Origin: Terrimesophilobacter sp038243605
GTDB taxonomy: Bacteria; Actinomycetota; Actinomycetes; Actinomycetales; Microbacteriaceae
Assembly (NCBI GenBank): GCA_038243605.1
Contig: JBBSQX010000016.1
Location: 1-64,000, forward strand
DNA length: 64,000 bases
Direction: 5' to 3'
The notes beneath the pieces are model-generated. The model ran no database searches. It was not told where the DNA came from and saw nothing but the letters and a program-made list of their open reading frames with translations. Below, piece after piece: positions 8,907 through 15,636 of this stretch. Each line of letters begins with the position of its first letter. Position 1 is the first letter of the stretch. The translations under genes were made by a program, and so were the position numbers.

Positions 8907-9061
8907 TCGCCCATCTTCTCACGGTTGCGAAGCGTGCCAGGGAACGTGCGGAGGGGGGCGAATGCAGGCTGTTTCCTTCGAGACGGGCACAAGGCGCCCC
9001 CTCAGTGGGCGGGCGCCGCGCACGATCGCGGCGCACCGATCAACAGGTACGGGAATGACGA

Positions 9062-9092
9062 AACCCCGGGCACCGTCATGGTGTCCGGGGTT
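9062..9092 (-). terminator. Hairpin just after the 27-residue ORF
   Basis: A 13-bp stem (AACCCCGGACACC pairing with GGTGCCCGGGGTT on the minus strand, one mismatch) closes a 5-base loop 22 bp after the stop of the small ORF. It is followed by TTTCGTCATT, a weak T-rich tail. It could be an intrinsic terminator or an attenuator in front of the hadA-hadB-murB genes. Confidence 0.6.
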
Positions 9093-9114
9093 CCAAAACC
9101 AGCGGCGCGACTGC

Positions 9115-9198
9115 CTACTGGCAGCTGTCGCACTGCAGAAGATCCATTGGATCGACGGGAACTGAGTAGCCGCCGACGGAATCTGTGTCGTTCTCCAT
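9115..9198 (-). CDS. Small ORF of 27 aa with strong SD, C-terminal CDSCQ
   Basis: This 27-residue ORF starts at ATG 9198, two bases after AAGGAGGTCA, an almost full complement of the 16S 3' end (9201-9210), so the first codons lie unusually close to the SD core. The peptide is acidic and Gly/Ser-containing at first, then has VPVDP and ends DPMDLLQCDSCQ, with a CxxC pair next to the C-terminus. A promoter with an operator precedes it and a hairpin follows. I do not recognise the family. It could be a metal- or redox-sensing peptide, a leader peptide for the downstream dehydratase/murB operon, or a free-standing micro-protein. No maturation enzyme is nearby. Confidence 0.7.
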   Translation of the reverse strand: MENDTDSVGGYSVPVDPMDLLQCDSCQ

Positions 9199-9262
9199 GG
9201 TGACCTCCTTAAAGTCTGTTGGAAACCGGATTTACCAGAACTGGAAATCCAGCTCCTGTGTG

Positions 9263-9302
9263 GTCTCCCACTATATAACCGGAATGACACCCGTGTCATT
9301 CC
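9263..9302 (-). promoter_or_regulatory. Promoter with 10-bp-arm dyad operator for the small ORF
   Basis: On the minus strand a -35 ATGACA (9294-9299) and a -10 TATAGT (9270-9275) are separated by 18 bp. A perfect inverted repeat, GGAATGACAC and GTGTCATTCC with a 2-bp spacer (9281-9302), covers the -35 and half of the spacer. This is a repressor-type placement. Predicted transcription start is near 9263, giving a ~65-base leader. The dyad differs from the CsoR-like boxes elsewhere, so another regulator is implied. Confidence 0.65.
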
Positions 9303-9404
9303 CCTACATGTTGTGGTTTCGGCGTGTCGCGAAGTTTTTTCGGAAATCGCAGAACGCGCTGGCATTTGAGGCAGAACACTCGAACGGCTGCCCCGCTCGC
9401 ACCG

Positions 9405-9716
9405 TCAGGATCGCACGAGACGGGCGATCGCATCGCTGGCCTCTTTGATTTTCTCCTCCGCTTCGGGGCCGCCCATGCGAGCAGCGTCGAGAACGCAGTG
9501 CTTGAGATGGTCATCGAGAAGCCCCAAGCCAACAGCTTGCAGTGCGCTCGTGAGCGCGCTGATTTGAGTGAGGATGTCGATGCAGTATTTTTCTTCATCA
9601 ATCATCCGCGAAACGCCCCGCGCCTGGCCTTCGATCCGACGAAGCCGCTGAAGATATTTGTCTTTGTCGGTGATGTAACCATGTGGGTTTTTATGTTCGT
9701 GGTTTGTTTCAGTCAT
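9405..9716 (-). CDS. csoR: Copper-sensing repressor CsoR family
   Basis: All-helical DUF156 repressor of 103 aa. The Cu(I) ligands of CsoR are present with exact spacing: Cys45, His70 and Cys74 (YCIDILTQ ... DHLKHC), with the second-shell Tyr44 before the first Cys. It should bind DNA when apo and release it on Cu(I) binding, derepressing copper-resistance genes. It lies 16 bp downstream of the CopA remnant on the same strand, the order expected for a metal operon. Candidate target boxes are at 11214, 12279, 12300 and 14333. Confidence 0.93.
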   Translation of the reverse strand: MTETNHEHKNPHGYITDKDKYLQRLRRIEGQARGVSRMIDEEKYCIDILTQISALTSALQAVGLGLLDDHLKHCVLDAARMGGPEAEEKIKEASDAIARLVRS

Positions 9717-9732
9717 GTCGAGTTCCTTTGTT

Positions 9733-10245
9733 CTAGCGGCCTAGCACGGCCTGAGTGCTTGCTTCAGGGCCAAGATCGATGCGGCGCAAAAATTGTGCGT
9801 TGAGAGCGGCGACGATTGTGGACAGGGACATCAAGACGGCGCCCACCGACATCGGCAAGATAAAACCGATGGGGGCGAGGACGCCCCCGGCACGTGGCAC
9901 GTGGCTCTGAGATGAGATTGTATCTGGCAGCCCGCCAAAGATTCTGCTTCATCTTTCGGTAAGCGGCACGGGAAAGCTCCATGACCGAGAGCACAGAGCG
10001 TGGGTCAGAACTTGCAAGCACAACGCCGGCAGTCGCAATCGCGACGTCAGTGCCTGCCCCAATCGCGATGCCTTCGGCAACGACAGGTGCTTTTCTTGGG
10101 CGGCGCGCACTATCGCGTTTGCTAAAGGATGCTCGCTGTCGCACTCCGCGGCTGCGGCAATCGCGAGGATGTTGTCGGCGCTCATGTTCAAGAAACGGTC
10201 AGTGGCCGTCGTCGTGTGAGCGACTTTCGTTACCCGCAGAGCCGA
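9733..10245 (-). pseudogene. Remnant of a copper-translocating P-type ATPase (CopA-like)
   Basis: Three CopA pieces remain in different frames. First is an N-domain piece (ILAIAAAAECDSEHPLANAIV). After a large deletion comes the end of the P-domain (GIAIGAGTDVAIATAGVVL), leading to KMKQNLWRAARYNLIS. After a frameshift comes the last membrane segments (GGVLAPIGFILPMSVGAVL to TIVAALNAQFLRRIDLGPE), ending at a TAG. The frameshift coincides with a 7-bp tandem duplication (GGCACGT twice, about 9894-9907). The transmembrane copper site, actuator domain and DKTGT phosphorylation site are gone, so it cannot pump copper. Confidence 0.88.
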
Positions 10246-10993
10246 CGCCACGGGCAGCATCGAACACAAACTCGGCCGTGTGAACTTCGCCGTCGACCTG
10301 GAAATCCAAGTACAACAAATACCGGCCCGCGGTCGGCGCGCTCGAAGCAAACACAATGTTCGGACCAGACTCCTCGCCAGCCTCGGGCTCATCACCCTCG
10401 GCATGGATGTGCAGATAGGCGAGGTCGCCTTCCCGCAGAGCGACAAGGTGACCGAACGCCCCCAAGTATGGTTCCAACGTGGTGACCGGTTCATCGTGAC
10501 GCGTGACGGTGATCCTGAGTTCGCTAGACGAACCTGCCATCAAGTCGCCGTCTATTTTCACAACGAAACCACCAACCTCGGCAACCCTCGTCAGTTGCGG
10601 CGGCACAGAAGTAAACTTTCCAGAAACTTGGACTGTGCGTGCGAGCGTCAAAGAAGGCACATCGGTAACGGCCGGCACGAAATCCGCGTACACGCGGTAC
10701 GTTCCCGCGTCTCGCCACTCCCATGGCATTGACCATGCGCCGGATGCGGCATCCAACACCGGGTGCACATGACGGAACTGGCTACCATCTGACCGAACCA
10801 CGATGAGATGCAAGTCCTTCTCGTGCGACTTGGTGTATTCAGTGACGGGCGCGCCTGAGCTGTCGAGAATGCTGAACTCTAGCTCTCCAGTATCCCCAAC
10901 AACAGTCGGTGTCTTAATCGGCGACAACATGTATCCGTTACTTTCGAGCGAGAGGCCTTTCGCGGCACCATGGTCCATATCGTGATTGTTCAT
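10199..10993 (-). CDS. Metal-resistance-associated protein, membrane anchor lost
   Basis: The 264-aa protein resembles the secreted or membrane-attached proteins that accompany CopA/CsoR operons in actinobacteria. Two Ig-like halves carry KDLHLIVVRSDGSQFRHVHPVLD and AFGHLVALREGDLAYLHIHAEG, both His-rich, and the termini are His-rich too (MNNHDMDH, SHDDGH). It presumably binds or buffers metal outside the membrane. The ATG at 10993 has a weak GAAGG site. No signal peptide is visible; an in-frame hydrophobic segment lies upstream, cut off by a TGA. The C-terminus overlaps the CopA remnant in another frame, perhaps through the same deletion. Confidence 0.75.
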   Translation of the reverse strand: MNNHDMDHGAAKGLSLESNGYMLSPIKTPTVVGDTGELEFSILDSSGAPVTEYTKSHEKDLHLIVVRSDGSQFRHVHPVLDAASGAWSMPWEWRDAGTYRVYADFVPAVTDVPSLTLARTVQVSGKFTSVPPQLTRVAEVGGFVVKIDGDLMAGSSSELRITVTRHDEPVTTLEPYLGAFGHLVALREGDLAYLHIHAEGDEPEAGEESGPNIVFASSAPTAGRYLLYLDFQVDGEVHTAEFVFDAARGVGSAGNESRSHDDGH

Positions 10994-11008
10994 TTCGCTG
11001 CCTTCCCT

Positions 11009-11119
11009 TCATCCTGCTATTGCATCATCTGGCACGAGGGCTTTGACTATTCCGGCTGCGCCGCCGATAGCAGCCACTCTCTCGAGCCCATTTACGGCAC
11101 GGCGCACGCCGGTTTTCAT
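11009..11119 (-). pseudogene. In-frame upstream segment, probable detached membrane anchor
   Basis: A 36-codon ORF (ATG 11119 to TGA 11009) contains a hydrophobic stretch, VAAIGGAAGIVKALVPDD. It ends exactly five codons before, and in the same frame as, the ATG of the metal-associated protein. Anchored relatives of that protein usually start with such a segment, and a TGG-to-TGA change would split it. The alternative is that this is chance and the soluble form is native. Confidence 0.5.
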
Positions 11120-11211
11120 GCCACGCGAACCGCCAAGTAGCCCGCCGTCTCTACCGCGGCAAAAACGTGGGCATCATCGGTCGACTCGATCGAGGTCACT
11201 TAGATTGCAAC

Positions 11212-11232
11212 AATATACCCCTATGGGGTATA
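11212..11232 (-). promoter_or_regulatory. CsoR-type operator upstream of the metal operon
   Basis: TATACCCCTATGGGGTATA (11214-11232) is a perfect palindrome around 3 bp and fits the actinobacterial CsoR pattern TACCC-N5-GGGTA. On the minus strand it overlaps a TATATT -10 (11212-11217) with a weak TTGCGG upstream. It sits 93 bp before the detached anchor ORF, so it should control the metal protein/copA/csoR transcript. Confidence 0.7.
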
Positions 11233-11284
11233 CCGCAAGACTGGAGCGGCCCCACGCCGCAGACTATTTCAGCCTCGATTCATC

Positions 11285-11308
11285 AAGGCCACAGTCGGTC
11301 GTGGCCTT
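11285..11308 (-). terminator. Hairpin overlapping the stop codon of the DMT transporter gene
   Basis: AAGGCCAC and GTGGCCTT form an 8-bp perfect stem with an 8-base loop, overlapping the TAA of the minus-strand transporter gene. No T-run follows, so efficiency as a terminator is doubtful. Confidence 0.35.
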
Positions 11309-12218
11309 ACTTCGAGCGAAAGTCGAGGAGCAGGCCGACGCTTGCCAGAATGATGACGAGGCCGCCGACAAGGCCGAAAGTAAGGGGTTCCCCCAACCAC
11401 AGCACGGCGATGGTTGACGCTGAGACGGGAACCAGAAATGCTACGGCCGAAGCCACCACAGGTCCGGCCTGGCGGATAATCCAAAAGTAGACCAAATATC
11501 CACCGGCGGTCGCCCCCAGACCAAGGACCACCACGGCAATGAGCGGTCCGGCCTCGATCGGCCCCGGTGGAGGCGCGATCACCGTCAACGGAATCAAGAG
11601 CGCGGCCGCCGCAAGTTGCTGCCCCAGGGCTAGGGCCATAGGCGGCGTGCCGTGAAATGACTTTCGCGTATATACCCCTCCAAGCGCGTAGAGCAACGCT
11701 GCCGTCAACGATGCGCCAACGGCCAGCATGGCGCGACTATCCATGGGTAACGGCGCCCCTCCGACAAGCACCGAAACGCCGACGACGCCGATCACGACCC
11801 CCAGTATTTTGCGCGCAGTCACCCTCTGACGAAGCCAGAAGGCAGCCACAAACACCGTGAACATTGGCGTCGTGGCATTCAGGATCGATGCCATCGAAGA
11901 ATTGAGGCCAACGATGGCGGTCGCAACAAGCGTGAGTGGACCAGCGACGTTGAGGGCAGCAAGCAGCAGGAACGCAGGAAGCCGTTGGCCGACTGCGCGC
12001 CACGTTGCACGACTAGACGCGGTTATCAGCGCCAGCACCAGCGCAGCGACAATGAAGCGCCCGTGCGTCGTGCCCACAGCCCCGAACGTCGGAGCTGCAA
12101 TAGCGATCAGCGGGAACGAGCTACCCCACAGCAGTCCGACCAGGAGCAACGCTCCCACCACTCCACCTCGGCCCGTCAGCATTGACTGCCACGACCACTG
12201 CCTTTCGCGCACCTCCAC
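11307..12218 (-). CDS. EamA/DMT family transporter
   Basis: Inner-membrane transporter of 303 aa with ten predicted hydrophobic segments in two EamA repeats, beginning LLLVGLLWGSSFPLIAIAAP and ending GLVGGLVIILASVGLLL. Such proteins export amino acids, metabolites or toxic compounds; the substrate is unknown. I chose GTG 12218 because AAGGAAGGAG lies just upstream; a longer form would run through the opposing promoter. It is divergent from the MFS pump, and the shared region holds two CsoR-type boxes, so copper control is likely. Confidence 0.85.
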   Translation of the reverse strand: MEVRERQWSWQSMLTGRGGVVGALLLVGLLWGSSFPLIAIAAPTFGAVGTTHGRFIVAALVLALITASSRATWRAVGQRLPAFLLLAALNVAGPLTLVATAIVGLNSSMASILNATTPMFTVFVAAFWLRQRVTARKILGVVIGVVGVSVLVGGAPLPMDSRAMLAVGASLTAALLYALGGVYTRKSFHGTPPMALALGQQLAAAALLIPLTVIAPPPGPIEAGPLIAVVVLGLGATAGGYLVYFWIIRQAGPVVASAVAFLVPVSASTIAVLWLGEPLTFGLVGGLVIILASVGLLLDFRSK

Positions 12219-12268
12219 AAGCGACTCCTTCCTTTCGATCGTGCGGCGGCAGTGAGTGCGAAAAGTAT

Positions 12269-12316
12269 TTGACACCCTTACCCCCTATGGGTATAGCATA
12301 TACCCCGTCCGGGTAT
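12269..12316 (+). promoter_or_regulatory. MFS pump promoter with two CsoR-type operators
   Basis: A near-consensus promoter, TTGACA (12269-12274), 17 bp, TATAGC (12292-12297), has the box TACCCCCTATGGGTA (12279-12293) filling the spacer. A second box, ATACCC-CGTCC-GGGTAT (12300-12316), covers the predicted start site. Both match the arm-and-spacer rule of the 11214 box. A bound CsoR would exclude RNA polymerase. Confidence 0.75.
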
Positions 12317-12345
12317 CTCCCGCTGTCTCACGTGAGGAAAAAAAC

Positions 12346-13776
12346 ATGACTACTCATCCACCAATATCAACGGCAAAGAAGTGGCTCGGCCTCGTGCTGA
12401 TCGCCACAGCCCAGTTCGTCGTCATCATGGACACCTCAATCATCGGCGTCGCGTTGCCTGACATTCAGCGAGACCTGGGCTTCACGCCCGAGTCGCTGTC
12501 GTGGGTGTTCAACGCCTACGTTGTGGCTTTCGGCGGATTACTCCTCCTTGGCGGCCGCCTTGCCGACGTCTTCGGCGCCCGCAAGATCTTTGTGATGGGC
12601 TGGATCATTCTGATCGCCGGATCGGTGCTCGCAGGAGCCGCCAGCAACGTCGGGCTGGAGATAGCTGGTCGGGCCATTCAGGGCGCAGGTTCCGCGATGA
12701 TTGCACCAGCAGCACTGACCTTGCTGATGATGCTCTTCGGCGGCACACCCGACCTCCCCAAAGCCTTCTCCGTCTACGGCGCAGCGGCGCCCATCGGTGG
12801 CACAGCGGGAGTATTCCTCGGTGGCGTGTTGACCGAATTCGCGAGCTGGCCTTGGGTGTTCTACGTCACCATTCCGATCGCCCTTTTCGTTCTCGCATTT
12901 ACGGCCACAACGCTCCCCCGAACGGTTCGCAAGGCTTCCGGATCCATCAATATCGGTGGGGCCGTGACCGTGACCGGTGGGTTAGCCGCCGTCGTCTATG
13001 CGGTGGTGAACGCCCCCGAAATCGGATGGCTCACCCTGCCAACCCTCGGCATTCTGACCGGCGGCCTGCTCCTCTTGGTGGTCTTCTTCATCATCCAGTC
13101 GCGAAGCCGAAACCCGTTGCTGCGCCTCGGCCTACTCCGAGCCCCGCTTCTTGGCGCCGCCAATAGTGCGCAGTTACTTCTAGGCGCGGCATGGGTATCG
13201 ATGTGGTTCTTCTTGAACCTGTATCTGCAGCAGGTGCTCGGCGTTTCTGCTTTCGCCGCTGGCGCAGGGCTCTTGCCCATGACCGTGCTCATCGTGCTCG
13301 TCATGGTTGGTTTGGCCCCTCGACTCCAGAATAGGTTCGGTGCGAAGTCTCTGATTGTTACCGGTCTTTCTCTGTTGGCTGCCGGACTCGTCTGGCTTTC
13401 TTTTGTTCGCCCCGATGGCAACTATGCGGTTGATGTTCTCCCAGCATCCCTGCTGGCCGCCCTCGGAATGGCGCTGGCGTTTGTTCCCTCCCTGGGCACA
13501 GCAATCAGTGCTGCCCCACCGGCAGAAACTGGCATTGCTTCTGGGCTGGTAAGCACCAGTTACCAGGTCGGATCCGCGCTCGGGCTCGCCGTTCTCACGG
13601 CCATCGCTTACGGAATCGCTGGCACTGCGCCCTCTCCGATTGCCCTAACTCAGGGGTACTCTGCCGCGTTCATCGGGGCAGGAATACTCGCACTGGTCGG
13701 CGCTGTCGTGACCGCATTTGCGATGACCACGCCGCCGACATCCGTGCCTGCGGTCAACGAATCAATCTCCGCATAG
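12346..13776 (+). CDS. MFS transporter, DHA2 (14-TM) drug:H+ antiporter family
   Basis: Proton-driven exporter of 476 aa with 14 hydrophobic segments. Family marks are the N-terminal VVIMDTSIIGVALPDIQRDL, motif A-like GGRLADVFGARKIFVMG and the motif C-like GSAMIAPAAL region. ATG 12346 follows GAGGAAAAA; the protein then begins MTTHPPIS. The CsoR-boxed promoter suggests a role in metal stress, perhaps substituting for the broken CopA, although DHA2 pumps normally handle organic compounds. It is followed at 30 bp by a UspA gene in the same direction. Confidence 0.9.
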   Translation: MTTHPPISTAKKWLGLVLIATAQFVVIMDTSIIGVALPDIQRDLGFTPESLSWVFNAYVVAFGGLLLLGGRLADVFGARKIFVMGWIILIAGSVLAGAASNVGLEIAGRAIQGAGSAMIAPAALTLLMMLFGGTPDLPKAFSVYGAAAPIGGTAGVFLGGVLTEFASWPWVFYVTIPIALFVLAFTATTLPRTVRKASGSINIGGAVTVTGGLAAVVYAVVNAPEIGWLTLPTLGILTGGLLLLVVFFIIQSRSRNPLLRLGLLRAPLLGAANSAQLLLGAAWVSMWFFLNLYLQQVLGVSAFAAGAGLLPMTVLIVLVMVGLAPRLQNRFGAKSLIVTGLSLLAAGLVWLSFVRPDGNYAVDVLPASLLAALGMALAFVPSLGTAISAAPPAETGIASGLVSTSYQVGSALGLAVLTAIAYGIAGTAPSPIALTQGYSAAFIGAGILALVGAVVTAFAMTTPPTSVPAVNESISA

Positions 13777-13806
13777 CAACCATCAACAACGAGAAAGGCA
13801 CAACAC

Positions 13807-14304
13807 ATGTCAACTCCCAAACTACTTATCGCCTACGACGGCTCGCCCAACGCGCAGAGCGCACTCCATATCGTCGCAGGCCTGTTCCCCGGCGCAACCG
13901 CCGTCTTGCTGTATGCCCGCCAACCGATGGAGGGGTTCGCGGCGCACCTTGAAGGCCACCCCGCTCTCGAAAAGCTGAAGGATCTCGACGCTGCAGCGCT
14001 CGACGTTTCAGAGCAGATCGCGGCCGACGGCGCGAAGCTGGCGAGCGAGCTTGGCCTTATCGCCGAGCCGCTCATCTCCTCCACGATGGCAACAGCATCC
14101 GAAGCCATAGTCGAGGCTGCCGAGAAACTAAACGTTGACCTGATCGTTCTCGGCTCACGGGGTTTGCGGGGCCTCAAAGCTACTTTGCTTGGAAGCACCT
14201 CTGCTGCCGTGCTTCACCATGCCACTCGCCCCACCCTCGTGATCCCTTCAGATGCGGTGGCGTCCGCTCGTCGCAACAACCGAATCGCGACGGCCGTGAG
14301 ATAG
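13807..14304 (+). CDS. Universal stress protein, UspA family
   Basis: Single-domain Usp protein of 165 aa. It begins LLIAYDGSPNAQSAL and ends with an intact ATP-binding signature, GSRGLRGLKATLLGST (G-x2-G-x9-G-S/T), followed by RPTLVIP. ATP-binding Usps act as dimeric stress or dormancy switches in the cytoplasm. It lies 30 bp after the MFS pump with AGAAAGG upstream, so it probably shares the CsoR-controlled transcript. Confidence 0.9.
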   Translation: MSTPKLLIAYDGSPNAQSALHIVAGLFPGATAVLLYARQPMEGFAAHLEGHPALEKLKDLDAAALDVSEQIAADGAKLASELGLIAEPLISSTMATASEAIVEAAEKLNVDLIVLGSRGLRGLKATLLGSTSAAVLHHATRPTLVIPSDAVASARRNNRIATAVR

Positions 14305-14332
14305 GGCGGCGACGCGAGGCGCTGGACGGACG

Positions 14333-14347
14333 TACCCCGTGGAGGTA
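14333..14347 (+). promoter_or_regulatory. Degenerate CsoR-type box
   Basis: TACCCCGTGGAGGTA fits TACCC-N5-GGGTA with one mismatch and lies just upstream of CATATA, a possible -10. It precedes the DUF6153-like/DUF305/propeller gene set, whose families are linked to copper resistance elsewhere. Confidence 0.45.
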
Positions 14348-14421
14348 TCGTGCATATATGAACGAATTCGGCCGCAGGAGAGACAGCTGTGCTCTTCTAA
14401 ACCGACGTTCACCTGCGTGGG

Positions 14422-14880
14422 ATGGGCGAGAGGGTGAGTGACCGGCTCTTGTCGTCGGCCAGTGCAGCTTTTCCCCGGCGAGCAGCCCAATTCAATGGCT
14501 TGTGGTCCGGAGTTCTGGTCGCTGCACTCGCCCTCGCCGTCATCGTCGGGATCCTGACAATGCACTTTGTGGCGTCACCTGTATCTCACTCGGGTGCCGC
14601 AGCCACGACGACACTTTCTTTGGTGAGCGACGCGCCGCACCACGCGGTTCCTGTCGCCATGACGGACTGCGCAGGATGCACCGACGACATGCCTATGGCA
14701 ATGATGTGGTGCATCCTGGCTCTGCTCACCGCAGCACTCCTCTTGCTCGCCCCGTGGCGGGTACGCCGCGAGTATCGGCGACTGCACCGCCGTCACCGCT
14801 CTGGTCCGGCGGGCCTTCGGCGCATCATGCTCTTTCTGAGCCCACCTTCCTTAGTCGTTCTCTGTATCAGCCGCACGTGA
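14422..14880 (+). CDS. DUF6153-like membrane protein
   Basis: Small membrane protein of 152 aa with two hydrophobic helices (VLVAALALAVIVGILTM and MWCILALLTAALLLLAPW). Between them is a His-containing loop ending in DCAGCTDDMPMAMMW, a CxxC and Met-rich motif typical of DUF6153-type proteins in actinobacterial copper islands. The C-terminus is basic (YRRLHRRHR). I infer extracytoplasmic Cu(I) handling. The start may be the GTG at 14434. Confidence 0.65.
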   Translation: MGERVSDRLLSSASAAFPRRAAQFNGLWSGVLVAALALAVIVGILTMHFVASPVSHSGAAATTTLSLVSDAPHHAVPVAMTDCAGCTDDMPMAMMWCILALLTAALLLLAPWRVRREYRRLHRRHRSGPAGLRRIMLFLSPPSLVVLCISRT

Positions 14881-14918
14881 TGTGGTGCCGCCGGGCCTGA
14901 CCCGGCACGCACCTTTTC

Positions 14919-14941
14919 GCACGGCCCACTCGGCCGTGTGC
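14919..14941 (+). terminator. Hairpin after the DUF6153-like gene
   Basis: CACGGCC and GGCCGTG pair around a 5-base loop, followed by TTAATCACTTTT. It is a modest intrinsic-terminator candidate lying 33 bp before the DUF305 gene start, so it could also be a leader structure. Confidence 0.45.
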
Positions 14942-14973
14942 TTAATCACTTTTGACTGAGGAGAACCTTCGAC

Positions 14974-15561
14974 ATGAAAACACGCACCGCCGCAGCGACG
15001 GCAATCACACTGGCGGCACTGCTGACCATCACCGGCTGCTCGATGGGCACCAACACCGAATGGGGCTCCGGGCCGATGCCCGCGTCACCCCACGCGACAA
15101 GCGTCGCGAACATGTCTGATGTCATGTTCACGACCATGATGATCCCGCATCACGAGCAAGCCGTGGAGATGGCCGACATGATTCTCGCCAAAGAGGGAAT
15201 CGATGACCGCGTCACTGCGCTGGCCGAACAGATCAAGGCAGCTCAAGGCCCCGAAATCCAGATCATGCGCGACTGGCTAGAAGCCTGGAATGCTGACACC
15301 GCTGCGGGGATGGGTGGGATGAATCATGGCGACGGAATGATGACCGGTACCGATATGGAGAATCTCGATACGGCTACCGGGACTGAGGCCTCACGGCTGT
15401 TCTTGGAGCAAATGATTCAGCACCACGAGGGTGCAATTGAGATGGCTCAAGTCGAGGTCGACTCTGGGCAAAACCGGGACGTGGTCGATTTGGCGCAGCT
15501 GATAGTCGACGCCCAAGCGGCAGAGATCTCGACAATGCGGAACATCCTTTCTGCGCTCTGA
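14974..15561 (+). CDS. DUF305 lipoprotein, copper-associated
   Basis: Lipoprotein of 195 aa with lipobox LTITGC (Cys about residue 23). It carries the two DUF305 ferritin-like motifs, MMIPHHEQAVEMADM and MIQHHEGAIEMA, each with a paired His. A Met/His linker (MGGMNHGDGMM) lies between them. Several DUF305 proteins are induced by copper or silver and probably bind Cu at the cell surface. AGGAG precedes the ATG, and a strong terminator follows the gene. Confidence 0.92.
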   Translation: MKTRTAAATAITLAALLTITGCSMGTNTEWGSGPMPASPHATSVANMSDVMFTTMMIPHHEQAVEMADMILAKEGIDDRVTALAEQIKAAQGPEIQIMRDWLEAWNADTAAGMGGMNHGDGMMTGTDMENLDTATGTEASRLFLEQMIQHHEGAIEMAQVEVDSGQNRDVVDLAQLIVDAQAAEISTMRNILSAL

Positions 15562-15567
15562 CCCTGT

Positions 15568-15600
15568 GGGAGCCCAGCGCCCTTCAGATGCTGGGCTCCC
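15568..15600 (+). terminator. Rho-independent terminator after the DUF305 gene
   Basis: A perfect 11-bp stem, GGGAGCCCAGC and GCTGGGCTCCC, closes an 11-base loop seven bases after the stop codon. The following CTTCC is T-poor, but the stem is very stable. Confidence 0.75.
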
Positions 15601-15636
15601 CTTCCAATACCCACTTCCTACGAAAGCGACACAACC

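Noticed and set aside
9115..9198. Small ORF considered as a RiPP precursor because of its Cys-containing C-terminus
   Set aside because: No radical-SAM, lanthipeptide, YcaO or protease gene is nearby, and the upstream leader is too short. Kept as an uncharacterised peptide.
14359..14441. 27-codon ORF upstream of the DUF6153-like gene as a leader peptide
   Set aside because: No Shine-Dalgarno and no amino-acid bias or attenuator structure; its overlap with the next start is probably chance.
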